NCBI RefSeq assembly: GCF_026151205.1
Contig: NC_087072.1
Location: forward strand, 8,046,084 to 8,110,083
Direction: 5' to 3'
Source of the DNA: Bolinopsis microptera
Taxonomy: Eukaryota > Ctenophora > Tentaculata > Lobata > Bolinopsidae
Length of the DNA: 64,000 nucleotides
Shown: positions 42,694-53,446 of the stretch, one piece after another
Position numbering within the stretch: the stretch's first letter is position 1
Layout: the number at the start of each line of letters is the position of its first letter
Position numbers and translations under genes: made by a program
The notes under the pieces: generated by a model
What the model was told of the DNA's origin: nothing
The model's database searches: none
What the model saw: only the letters and a program-made list of their open reading frames with translations

Positions 42694-44205
42694 TCTCCAG
42701 ACAGTTGATGCTTCTTTCGGCGGAGAGTTTTCATCTAGTCCGTTGTCTGAAATAAGAGCTGATAATTTTAATAGTCAATCAAATATCAATAGAATCAAAC
42801 AATTAAATTTGAAATTCTTATTTCAAAAGTCTACTTCAAAACTCCCTTAACAAGTTTTAAAAAGAGCGACGTCTCAAAACCGCTATTTAATTTCAAGAGC
42901 TTAAGAAAGTTTATCATTAAAAATTGACTTTTGATACGGCCCCTTTATCTTTATTAACGGCGCTGAATAGTTTTTGTTATTAAGGCACGTACCGTGGTAT
43001 TTGTTTGAGCTGAAAGGTTCCTACTTGAGTCCGCACTATTTAGCTAATATTTAACTGATTAGAATTAATTTGGATCGATATCACGAAGTACTACTATTAC
43101 GATATCGGTCCAAATAAGTGTAACTCTGACTATACTTTCAGAGAACTAGAAATAATTATGATGAATAATCTTTGAGGAAATGACCGTAGTTATACTGAAA
43201 ACTGAGTTCTATCAAATTCATATTGAGAATGGGAACGGGTCTCAAATGCAAACACAAGTACTACAATTGATTGTTTAGTTTCTGAAGTGGTACCTGTTCA
43301 AGTTCAAAGTGTGTGGTTTCCTCCGTGTCACCTAGTTCGTTCATTCATGGTTCATTCATGGTTTGCAATGTACCACCTGTCCCTGCAGAGAGTAATGTGT
43401 TATTCGAAATTAAAATTAAAGTGATGTGTTATTCAATTAAGCTGAGTTTCACACAATCACTGTAATAGAATAATACCTCATGAGACTATTAAATATTTAT
43501 CATTATTGAGAGTTTATTCATTGAGACTTTCTAATGCCCACGTAATTGAATAAAAGTTACCCTATCGATACTGAGAATAACCAATTAATGCTTACCGTCT
43601 GGACATCTTTCTTTCCGTGGTCATGATTCCTTCAAGTTTCTTCTCTCTTCTGTTTTTCTGAAATTTTAGATAGCTTAATAACTGCCTTACCAACCCTTTT
43701 ATCTTTTTATGCTTAAGCACAATGTACATTTTCACAACGAATTCGTTTATTTATCTAGAAACATGATTCCTGAATCAATATTTTACTTGTCGAGATTTTT
43801 GTATTTAAATAACACAACATTTATTGAACATTGTACTCACTGATCACCGCCATACTCTGCTGAATAATCAAACTTTTATTTGTAGGTTCGTATGATATCT
43901 TGGGTAAGGAAAATAGCTAAAGTATTAACCTAAACCTATTCCAAAATTATTGAGTTGTTGCCAGATTTCGCGCCATTATTATGTTAATAAAGTTTTGTTG
44001 ACCAAACAGAAATATAGTGTGGAATGTTTGAAGCGCCTCATCGCAATCTCCAAATTTTTATTTTGCTCTGCGGTTTAGTTACCAAAGTAACTCGCGCTAA
44101 TATATTCGAGAAATTCGCAGTATCTCTTCCTCGTGCATGACATAAATATTAATTTAAGAGTTTAAATAATAATCTTATTAAGTGGGTTTTAAGGTGTTAA
44201 CATAC
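42694..44205. other. Possible downstream exons of the lectin/Sushi gene; otherwise nothing
   Basis: On the minus strand, candidate exons with acceptor or donor signals are seen near 43855-43837, 43667-43604 (basic, Lys/Arg-rich) and 42750-42694 (after TTATTTCAG). Their phases do not join cleanly, so none is asserted. A nearly perfect ATCGATATC/GATATCGGTCCAAAT inverted repeat lies near 43070-43120. Confidence 0.3.
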
Positions 44206-45516
44206 TTATGATATCACAAAGTGGTGCATCATAGACAAGACCAACTATCTCTCCATCCATACACCTCGCTTTACCTCCTTTGTTGATGAACCCTGTTTTG
44301 CATTGTACCGTCAACAGCTGTGTTCCATGTGGTACAGGAAGTCCAGGCTCCGTTGATGACACGCTGTTCAGGCTCAGTTCCTCGCAACCTTCGGTAGGTA
44401 TTGTTATTTTAGAATGTCGTTTTTTCGCGCAACTAGTAAACTGTCGTGAAATATCGTCTTAATCTAATGTCACTTTAAAAATATAGCTAAAGTAAGTATA
44501 ACTCATGAAGCTATGACATGATATAATTTGATAGTTTCTGAATAATATCTGGAAAAGCAACTTAAAATTAATGAGTTCAATAGACTACCTAATATTGCGA
44601 TGATCACTATTTCATTCGCGTGGAGATATGATAGGTCAGTTGTTATTTCTACAGTGTCTCCAAGTTTACACCCGGAGGGGAAATCTCCAGGGACCGTGTT
44701 TTCATGGTACACTGTGAGGGGCCACTTATAACATACATCTCCCTCACAGGTACACGTGTCTCTAGAGCAGGTGTGAGTGTTCTTTTCGGACTCATGTGAG
44801 GTCCAATAATGCACTACCTGCTTAATGCAGTGTTCCTTATCTAGAGACGCTCTAAACCAGGTCTTACTATCCCCTCCTGGTTTTGCAATGGCCCAGGTGT
44901 CCAGGTCCCTGTCTATAGCATTATCTGCTCCATAGTTAGCCATGTCATTAATATAAGTCGCAGACTGAGACACAGACCAAGGTATTATCTCTCCTGGTTC
45001 CTGATCTGGTCTTAGTGCACCTGAAGTAGTGAACACTTTAAGAGATTGTCACAATATAATTTATACCATTTCCAATCAGTCAAATTAAAAAAATAGTGTT
45101 GATTTGACTAAATTATAAAAACCTGAATTACATAATTACATAGTATGTGTAATATGTATCCTGATTGATCAATTGGTTGACTAACTTAAACCGAATGATA
45201 TGTGCACCAAACACTGATCTTATATAATATGTGTTTAACTCTACAAAACTGCTTATAACACAAGCTCGGTATGTGATAATTTGCCTTCAAGATCAAACCT
45301 CGTTAAAATGCAGACCTTGCTATAACGCGGTTTTTTTGGGCTAAATTATCTCCTGAGGAATAATCTCCTCCATCGATGCGCGTTATAACGACGTAAGCTA
45401 CTGTAATACTTATTAAGATTTAAATTCATCATTAAATTAAATTTATCCTATTTGGATTCCTTACCTGTTAGGGGTAACCAAAGCAAAGTCGTAATAATGA
45501 TCACCGTCGTTTTCAT
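44206..45516 (-). CDS. Secreted F5/8-type (fucolectin-like) plus Sushi domain protein, partial
   Basis: Exons, 5' to 3': 45516-45465 (signal peptide, KTTVIIITTLLWLPLTG), 45020-44589 (144 codons) and 44388-44206, with consistent phases and GT-AG junctions. Exon 2 encodes a galactose-binding, discoidin-like domain (GADNAIDRDLDTWA, then KTWFRASLDKEHCIKQVVHY) with added Cys pairs. Exon 3 encodes a CCP/Sushi module with four cysteines (GCEEL, VQCKTGF, ARCMDG, PLCD). Such proteins bind carbohydrates in innate recognition or adhesion. Exon 3 ends with a consensus donor (A/GTATGT), so the gene continues downstream and its C-terminus is unresolved. Confidence 0.75.
45299..45412. mobile_element. Short pogo-like MITE upstream of the lectin gene
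   Basis: ACCTTGCTATAACGCGGTTT at one end and GCGCGTTATAACGACGTAAG at the other form inverted ends around a short AT-rich core. It lies in the first intron of the lectin gene. Confidence 0.5.
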
Positions 45517-46162
45517 GTTCTGGCTTCTGATATATTTAATTTTTTTATATAATATGTAGTTTATTAGGACTGATAAAGTGATAATAATCAAATATAACAA
45601 CAAAAATATTTTTACCTTAAATATCAAATGTGACAAAACTATTTTATTATTGTTTGATAATCTCATATCAGCGTTGATGTCCCTGGAACTGGACACCTTA
45701 TAGATAAGATAAAACTATATGGAAAAGACAATAAACTCATTTCGATTACTGAGCACAGATTTGTGAAATATTAAAGTCTGTCTCTAAAAATATTATTTTT
45801 CGCCATAAGTTTTTCCTTAAACAAAAAAAATAATGATAAGAACTAATGGTAAAGAAGAAGACTTTTATAAGCTTCCCGACGCGATACACGAGGCCAGGAT
45901 AGCGTTAGCCCTTAAAGTTTATGTTCAGCCGGCATCAATCGAATAATTTGTACGCTGTTCAGTGTTCTAGATATGAGAGCGTGCAAAAGAAAACCCTGAC
46001 CCTAACCCTTAAATAGTGTACTGATCTACAAGTTAAAAGGACCGAGGTGATCTTTGTGTGTCACGTGTACCCATCGCCTTGCAACCGCCTTTGACCTGAT
46101 GCCTCTTACGAGGTTCTTAGATAAGCTGGTAACTAAGGCACGATTAAGCTGGTGAGTTGGGG
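45517..46162. other. Upstream region of the lectin gene; no gene seen
   Basis: AT-rich; no recognisable exon. Confidence 0.4.
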
Positions 46163-46470
46163 CAGCCTCATGATTTGTGAGAGAATCAGGTCTCATCTGT
46201 AGGTTTGAATATTCATCGTTACTAGAAAATCTGGGCCAGCCAAGTGGTCAGTGAAAGAATCAGGTCTCTTCTCCTACTCCTAGTACTGTAGGTTTGAATA
46301 TTCATCGTTACTAGAAAATCTGGGCCAGCCAAGTGGTCAGTGAAAGAATCAGGTCTCTTCTCCTAGTACTGTAGGTTTGAATATTCATCGTTACTAGAAA
46401 ATTTGGGCCAGCCAAGTGGTCAGTGAAAGAATCAGGTCTCTTCTCCTAGTACAGCAGATCTGAATATATG
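46163..46470. repeat. Tandem repeat of 82-90 bp, three copies plus partial
   Basis: Full copies start at about 46198, 46288 and 46370, each with GTAGGTTTGAATATTCATCG and GGCCAGCCAAGTGGTCAGTG. The first is longer because CTACTC is duplicated. Confidence 0.9.
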
Positions 46471-47891
46471 AATATTTATTCTTACCAGAAGACCCGGCCG
46501 CGAAGAGCTTTGCAGTACATGGCATGCACCATGCAATAAAAAAAGGTGAGGGATCGTGGATGGTGCAGATAAAGATCATTTAAATATTTAATGATATCAT
46601 GCTCACAAAATACTTACAGTTACAGCCCGCCAACAGGCAACATACCTAGTCCTAAGATAATGATCCCACTCGTGAATTTTGAAATTCTGACTGGACCGAA
46701 TTTTATTACCGAGAGTTTATCAATATCATCTTCGCAAAAACCATATTTTGTGAATCTGTATAACCTTATTAACTGGTTAACTGGACAAAGGGACAAACGT
46801 CAAACAGTGCAGTTAGGAAATAGCGCAAGTAAAAGAGCGCACAAGAGATTCTATGTGAGTTTTAATTGTTTCCTATATAAGCGCGTCATTCTATTCACTA
46901 AATTCGGCCCATTAAGTGATCAGAACCGGCGTCGAGCTCGAGCTCGCAGCCCGGCTAATCGTTTCCTATACAACCGCGTCATTCTATTCACTACATTCGG
47001 CCCATTAATATTATGTGATTAGGACCGAGCTGTTGATCGCCTCTTCCAGGGATCCTCCAGTCAGCCTCCCTCGAATACCCCGCGAACTATTACGATTTCT
47101 CGTGGAAGAGGCTGGCATTTGCCGAGTGCAGTAATGAAAACCGATTAAACCCGCCTGGACAAAGGGACACACAGTGCTGTTAGGAAATAGTGGACTGAGA
47201 TGTTTTACACAGATTTATAGAATATAGTTTTTTGCGAAGACGGTAAATTCTTGTCAATATAATTCGGTCCAGTCAGTTGTTAACAAACTTCTTTTTACAG
47301 CAACTCTACTGCATATTTAGAGAAAAATGCAACTTAGAACGACAATTCATAAGCCGTTTTTTAATAATTAGAAGAATGGGAATTTCTAAGGTAGATGGAT
47401 GTGAGTGTAATCATTTGTACAGAACAACACACCACCTTTACTGTCTTGTCTACGAAACGATGATGGGTCTGACAAATAATCGTAAAAATACTGAAAGTCA
47501 AAAAGATATCATTAAACTTATTGTAAACTAAAACTTTTATAAATTTCTGACTAACAGTTTGGTAAATACAATTTTTCCTACCCAAATTTGATTTTCCTCA
47601 GGTATCCCTCAAAACGACCACTGCAGAGTCGCGTCCTGAAAATCCTCTCAGTCCTCACGTTCCTTTATAATTCTACTTGGAGTTAATCGATCTTCCTATG
47701 GCTAACGACTATACGAACAGGCTCACTTGCAGTACCTTGAATAAATACGCTAATACTCGTGGTGCCCTAAACGGTGCTTTTTGTTCTTTTCTTTGCAACC
47801 TGTTGAATATAAAAATGACTTAGTCTGTTTGTAATCCCGTATGAGATTAACAAGGACAGATAGGCTTGGTGAGTTTAACAAGAGTGTGACT
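46471..47891. other. Noncoding; one two-copy repeat
   Basis: About 46862-46930 and 46956-47030 share TTCCTATA-AA/CCGCGTCATTCTATTCACT. Open frames at 46591-47022 and 47277-47531 show no recognised domains. No gene called. Confidence 0.5.
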
Positions 47892-48252
47892 GCAATAGTT
47901 ATAGTATGTATTCTCTTAGCACAATGATTCTAGTGGCAAGTTACTGAGGGCAAGGTTAATCGTTTTACCATTGAATTCAGAATCTAGTCTCTTACTTTGT
48001 GGCTTCTATGGAAACCTATAAATAAACGGACAATGAACTATTGGAGCTGAGAAAGGAGTGACAGTTACATTACGATAACTCCATAGTAATTACAGAAGTA
48101 CCTTGCTATAAGTAAAACGCGCCTCGCTATAACGCGGGCCGAAAAAGGAAATACAGACACAGTGGCCAAAGTCCACTACCCAATTTTGGGGTTTGGTAAA
48201 AACAATCACAGAATCTTAACTATTACTCAAATATAATATACTTGTTTGTTGC

Positions 48253-48433
48253 AGATTCTCTGGCGAAGCAATGAAGAGAACAAGTTAGAATTTGACAAGA
48301 TAAGCAAAGGTTGCTGGAAGAGCATTTTGATCGGTTTTGTGGCAATTGTGTTGTGTTTAAAGTGTTTTAATTTTATGTTTCATTGGGCTGTATGAGATGG
48401 ATATTTTGTTGATGTGATTAAAACTTTCTTTTA
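48253..48433 (+). pseudogene. Possible exon with one membrane span, copy A (interrupted)
   Basis: After a good acceptor (TTGTTTGTTGCAG) a frame encodes a charged start (SNEENKLEFDKISKG) and a hydrophobic helix (SILIGFVAIVLCLKCF). In this copy a TGA replaces the codon read through in copy B. No family recognised. Confidence 0.3.
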
Positions 48434-48454
48434 AGGAATACTCCTAGCTAACTA

Positions 48455-49257
48455 CCTTATCGGACCTTATTTGGACGGACATTAATTGAACGCTGGAGGC
48501 CCTAACGTTCATTTAATGTCCGTTCAAATAAAGTCCGTTCATTTAAGGTCCGTCCAAGTTAACAACGGAACGGTTCTCCTTGGTCTGCCGGAGGCACAGA
48601 AAACTTTACTGGTATATGATGTTTTCAAGGGTCACTTGGCGGAAAAAGTCAACGAAATTATGGTACTCAATGACATAGTTCATGAGCTAGTCCCCGCCAA
48701 CATGACAAACTTGTTCCAGCCTCTAGATATTACGGTAAATCGTGTTGCCAAGGACATTGTCCGACGTTGTTATAGTTCATATCACTCAGGGGAGGTAATG
48801 AAACAGTGCTAGGAAAGCTCCACGTGATGTTAAGGTTAACCTAAAGCTGTCTAAGATAAAACCACTTCACGCCGAATGGCTTGTAAAAGTTAACACTGAA
48901 ATGCAGGACCGGGGTTGTTTGATGAAAAAAGGTTTCCATAAAGCTAGAAATCACTGATGCTTTAAGCATGGACTATTTAGTATTTCATGCACGAAAACCC
49001 ATTTGATGAAGATGATATGTGATATTAGACACTGATCATGTACACATATTTTAAAATTTTTACTGCTGAACGACTGCTTTTCTTACTTACTGTATAAAAA
49101 ATGGATTTAAAAATCATTTGCTGAAATAAAAAAACGTCAAAAAAAGAAAAAGAATTCGGATTATTGATGGCTTTGAATGCCTTCTAGCGTTCATATTAAT
49201 GTCCGTTCATAATTATGTCTGTTCATTTAATGTCCGTTCAAATAAGGTCCGATAAGG
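48455..49257 (+). mobile_element. Decayed pogo/Tigger-like transposon, copy A
   Basis: Inverted ends CCTTATCGGACCTTATTTGG / CAAATAAGGTCCGATAAGG are flanked by TA. Bases about 48560-48812 encode the C-terminal part of a DDE transposase with LLVYDVFKGH, LVPANMTNLFQPLD and VNRVAKDI, the pogo/Jerky-type DDE_1 pattern. The N-terminal DNA-binding region and first catalytic Asp are absent. It is inactive. Confidence 0.85.
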
Positions 49258-49261
49258 TATA

Positions 49262-49749
49262 TAACTATTTATATCCTTTACTTCTAGTCACTCTCTATTA
49301 ATAGCTTTAAAAACTTGCGTTTCGTTGACTTGGTTTAGTGCCCCTCTTTACAACTGGTTTACTCCCAGCATCATCGATAATCTAATGCAGTTGTTATTGC
49401 AAGTAGCGGGAAATACGTCCTCGAGCACTCAGCACACCGTCTCGAACTCCAGCCCTCCTTGTCCGCTGGGACTGACTCTGAGAGAAGAAAGTATAGTTAG
49501 ATAGTTCATAGTTGGTTACCCCAAATCTTGTATCTGACTGTTAGGATTTCTGTCATAGTTAATTTATGTCAAATTCCAATATTTACGTTTTGAAGGAATG
49601 AAAGCGATTGTCTGGTTAAGTTTGGCAGCTCGTCAATCGCTGGGAAACGAAAAGAGCGGAAGATGTGAGAATTGGGAGACCCGATTTAAAATCCGGCAAA
49701 CTAGCCTGGCTCAAGGAGTTACACTCGGATTATTCGGCAAACTAGCCTG
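49262..49749. other. Spacer between duplication copies
   Basis: No gene or repeat recognised. Confidence 0.4.
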
Positions 49750-50041
49750 GCAATAGTTATAGTATGTATTCTCTTAGCACAATGATCCTAGTGGCAAGTT
49801 AAGCTGAGGGCATGGTTAATCGTTTTACCATTGAATTCAGAATCTAGTCTCTTACTTTGTGGCTTCTATGGAAATCTATAAATAAACGGACAATGAACTA
49901 TTGGAGCTGAGAAAGGAATGACAGTTACATTACGATAACTCCATAGTAATTACAGAAGTACCTTGCTATAATTAAAACGCGCCTCGCTATCTTACTATAT
50001 ATAAACATACATACATACATGCTACATGAAGAGGTCTCCTC

Positions 50042-50473
50042 CTAGTCGTTGGAGTGGCCTGCATCACACACATCTCTTCTACGGCGTAACATGTTCCTCC
50101 ATTCCACTCGCTTTAGAGCCAACTGTTTTACTGCATCTCTGCTGATGTTATCGACACCTGTAAATTCAGCCGCATCCTCGAGTACACAAGCCATCCAGCC
50201 TTTGCGGGGTCGTCCTCTCAGTCTCTTTCCATAGTTTGGTTTCCAATCCAGTAAGAAATTGGGGAACCGCGTCTCTGGCATTCTGACAACATGTCCGTAC
50301 CACCTTAGTCTAGCCGCACCGATGAAAGTTTCGATAGACTTAATTCCAGCACGCCTGAGAACTTCTTCATTGGAGACATGGAAGAACCACTTTATCTTCA
50401 AGATTCTTCTCAGGGAGGTCAGATGGAAGACCTCAAACCGTTTCATCTGCTTCTTTGTTGTGTTCCACAACAA
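50042..50473 (-). pseudogene. LINE reverse transcriptase C-terminal fragment
   Basis: 143 codons without a stop encode the distal region common in RTE/CR1-like LINE proteins (LRWYGHVVRMPETRFPNF and KRLRGRPRKGW). No catalytic motifs remain. Its 3' end faces the (TGTA)n tail near 49991, as in LINEs with microsatellite tails. Confidence 0.75.
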
Positions 50474-50484
50474 AGAAGCAGATG
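50444..50484. repeat. Perfect 19-bp palindrome
   Basis: CATCTGCTTCTTTGTTGTG, then TTC, then its exact reverse complement. It lies at the broken 5' edge of the LINE fragment, as if the strand had folded back. Confidence 0.95.
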
Positions 50485-50952
50485 CTATATATAAAGCGAG
50501 ACGATATATATATATTTATTTATCCGCACCATTTTACTGACACCACGGCATCAACTTTAACACGGGTTTCCGCAAAAACCGTACAAGATATAAAACTGAA
50601 ACTTTTTTAACTGATTCAAATGCTTTAATGGCCTTCAAATCAGCATGAAAAAATCGAAAATCGGCCAAGGAATAAGAATTTTAGTACCCAAAATTTGGAC
50701 CCCCAGTGGTGTCAAAAACGCGAATTAAATAGGTAATAATTATTTTTACTGGGAGACTTTAGGGTAGGAAACTGATCCGGCCACCAAAGAGCCTTGACAC
50801 CAGTCTTAAAGGTTTGACGGGTTCCTGCTAGTAAGTATAACGCGGGTCGAAAAAGGAAATACAGACACAGTGGCCACAGTCCACTCTACCCAATTTTGGG
50901 GTTTGGTAAAAACAATCACAGAATCTTAACTATTACTCAAATATAATATACT

Positions 50953-51144
50953 TGTTTGTTGCAGATTCTCTGGCGAAGCAATGAAGAGAACAAGTTAGAA
51001 TTTGACAAGATAAGCAAAGGTTGCTGGAAGAGCATTTTGATCGGTTTTGTGGCAATTGTGTTGTGTTTAAAGTGTTTTAATTTTATGTTTCATTGGGCTG
51101 TATTGGATGGATATTTTGTTGATGTGATTAAAACTTTCTTTTAA
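50953..51144 (+). CDS. Possible exon with one membrane span, copy B
   Basis: Same sequence as 48253-48433 but with TTGG instead of TGAG, so the frame continues to a stop at 51144. A good acceptor lies directly upstream. It may be the last exon of an unseen gene or part of a repeat. Confidence 0.3.
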   Translation, partial: CLLQILWRSNEENKLEFDKISKGCWKSILIGFVAIVLCLKCFNFMFHWAVLDGYFVDVIKTFF

Positions 51145-51164
51145 GGAATACTCCTAGCTAACTA

Positions 51165-52049
51165 CCTTATCGGACCTTATTTGGACGGACATTAATTGAA
51201 CGCTGGAGGCCCTAACGTTCATTTAATGTCCGTTTAAATGAAGTCCGTTCATTTAAGGTCCGTCCAAGTTAAAGTCCGTTGAAATTTTTTCAAAAATTCT
51301 AACTTTTCGTCCAGAATATGACAACTATGAAAACTTTATTGTGCCGTAAGTTAACAACGGAACGGTTCTCCTAGGTCTGCCGGAGGCACAGAAAACTTTA
51401 CTGGTATATGATGTTTTCAAGGGTCACTTGGCTGAAAAAGTCAACGAAATTATGGTACTCAATGACATAGTTCATGAGCTAGTCCCCGCCAACATGACAA
51501 ACTTGTTCCAGCCTCTAGATATTACGGTAAATCGTGTTGCCAAGGACATTGTCCGACGTTGTTATAGTTCATATTACTCAGGGGAGGTAATGAAACAGTG
51601 CTAGGAAAGCTCCACGTGATGTTAAGGTTAACCTAAAGCTGTCTAAGATAAAACCACTTCACGCCGAATGGCTTGTAAAAGTTAACACTGAAATGCAGGA
51701 CCGGGGTAGTTTGATGAAAAAAGGTTTCCATAAAGCTAGAAATCACTGATGCTTTAAGCATGGACTATTTAGTATTTCATGCACGAAAACCCATTTGATG
51801 AAGATGATATGTGATATTAGACACTGATCATGTACACATATTTTAAAATTTTTACTGCTGAACGACTGCTTTTCTTACTTACTGTATAAAAAATGGATTT
51901 AAAAATCATTTGCTGAAATAAAAAAACGTCAAAAAAAGAAAAAGAATTCGGATAATTGATGGCTTTGAATGCCTTCTAGCGTTCATATTAATGTCCGTTC
52001 ATAATTATGTCCGTTCATTTAATGTCCGTCCAAATAAGGTCCGATAAGG
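51165..52049 (+). mobile_element. Decayed pogo/Tigger-like transposon, copy B
   Basis: Same ends, TA flanks and transposase remnant (about 51350-51603) as copy A. It retains an 81-bp segment lost from copy A between two AAGTTAA motifs. Confidence 0.85.
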
Positions 52050-52124
52050 TATACATATACTTCACGACAATCTGTTGTTAAACAGGGGTTCCAGAAAACC
52101 CACTTTCCGATACTCCTGAAACAC

Positions 52125-52590
52125 GAAATTTTTTTACAGTCGATTTGGTCAACGTCTAGACGCCCTGCAAAGTTTCAGATCTCGCTAACTCAATTTTAAC
52201 ATGGTTTTTAATGCACCTGAATATGGTGATTTTGGGTTTTTTACCGTTTGGTACCGAATCTCGTATAACATGGTGGCGCGGCGCGTATTTTGCGCAAATT
52301 TCTTAAAAACCTCCACATAACTATTTCTTATTCCTGTCATCTTTAACATTGAATTCGAATGTTTTGAACTTAAATATACCTGCTGAACTACTTTCGATGA
52401 GTCTTAATGCCTGAAAAACAATAAGGGGTATAATAGTAAAGGGGGTATAAAAGTAAAGGGGGTAAATAGTAAAGGGGGTAAATAATAAAGGGGGTAAATA
52501 GTAAAGGGGGGGGGGGGGGTAAATAGTAAAGGGGGTAAATAGTATTGTGAATATAAGAGGCACGGTCATGCTTGCTAGCATTGTGATGTT
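52125..52590 (+). mobile_element. Dispersed repeat with GTAAAGGGGG tract
   Basis: Its reverse complement matches 40056-40465. It has an internal tandem stretch of GGGGGTAAATAGTAAA units (52436-52546). Confidence 0.8.
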
Positions 52591-53446
52591 GTATTTTGTT
52601 TTTCGTTTCATTTCGTTTCGTTTCGTTTTGATTTTGATTTTGATTTAATTTAGTTGATTTAACTAAACTAAACTAAATTTTATAAAGGAGCTTGTAAGGA
52701 AAATATGGATTTAGTAATAGTAAGTTATTTTAGTTAACACTAGCTAACACTGATGGTTGCGTTCGGTATTAATTGCATGAAACTTAAAGTTTGTTGAATT
52801 TCGCCGTTTTATTTGTACAAAGCTCCCCTCCCGGGTGAATACTCTTGAAACTAAATTTCTTCAAATCAACATCATAATTTATTGTTATATGGTTACCAGA
52901 TTACAGGTCTACGAAACTAATAAATACGAACAACAGATATCGGTAAATAATATAAATTCTAACATTTAAAATTAAAATTGTATCGAAGTGTGAATACACA
53001 TAGTTCAAAGCAGATAATATTAGTATTATATTGATATCATACCCATAAGATTAATGGGGGTATAACGTAACTCAAAGTTTTTTATTTAACACAGATATCA
53101 TACTTGGGCCCAGAGTTCGCATTAAAAATTGGAACAAAGAATACATGCAGTCAAAATACGTTCCAGTAAAACGTGCTTGGTTTTTAATTGGATTGATTGT
53201 CCATTCTTCTAGGTTTTTGTTTGTCATGAGTGTTTCTTCATTTTTAAATCTGTTTGAAATATGAATTCAAAAATTCTTCGTCTCCTCGTTTTAAATGACC
53301 TGAAATCCGCATCAGATAAAACATGGAACAATTTAGAAATTGCTACACGTTGTATACCTCTCGTGCACGCCGGCTTCGCGCGCGATCAAAATGGGTTACA
53401 GCGTGTGTCAATTTAGAACCACTCGAATTAAAGAGTCAGAAGTATC
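52591..53446. other. No gene; simple repeats
   Basis: TTTCG and TTTGA pentamer/hexamer runs at about 52600-52660. The remainder is AT-rich and lies downstream of the aquaporin. Confidence 0.5.

Larger units (their letters stand above)
47892..49261 (+). repeat. Tandem segmental duplication, copy A
   Basis: Matches 49750-52053 at very high identity apart from the 845-bp insertion in copy B and an 81-bp difference inside the pogo-like element. It contains a pogo-like element at its right end. Confidence 0.9.
49991..50835. mobile_element. 845-bp insertion in duplication copy B
   Basis: Copy A reads CGCTATAACGCGGG; copy B reads CGCTAT, insertion, TATAACGCGGG. The insert is therefore precisely bounded with a TAT target duplication. 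It begins CTTACTA and ends TAGTAAG, a 7-bp inverted terminus. It carries a LINE 3' fragment on the minus strand and a microsatellite (CATA)n at its left end. Confidence 0.85.
49750..52053 (+). repeat. Tandem segmental duplication, copy B
   Basis: Colinear with copy A (47892-49261) but split by the insertion at 49991-50835. Confidence 0.9.
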
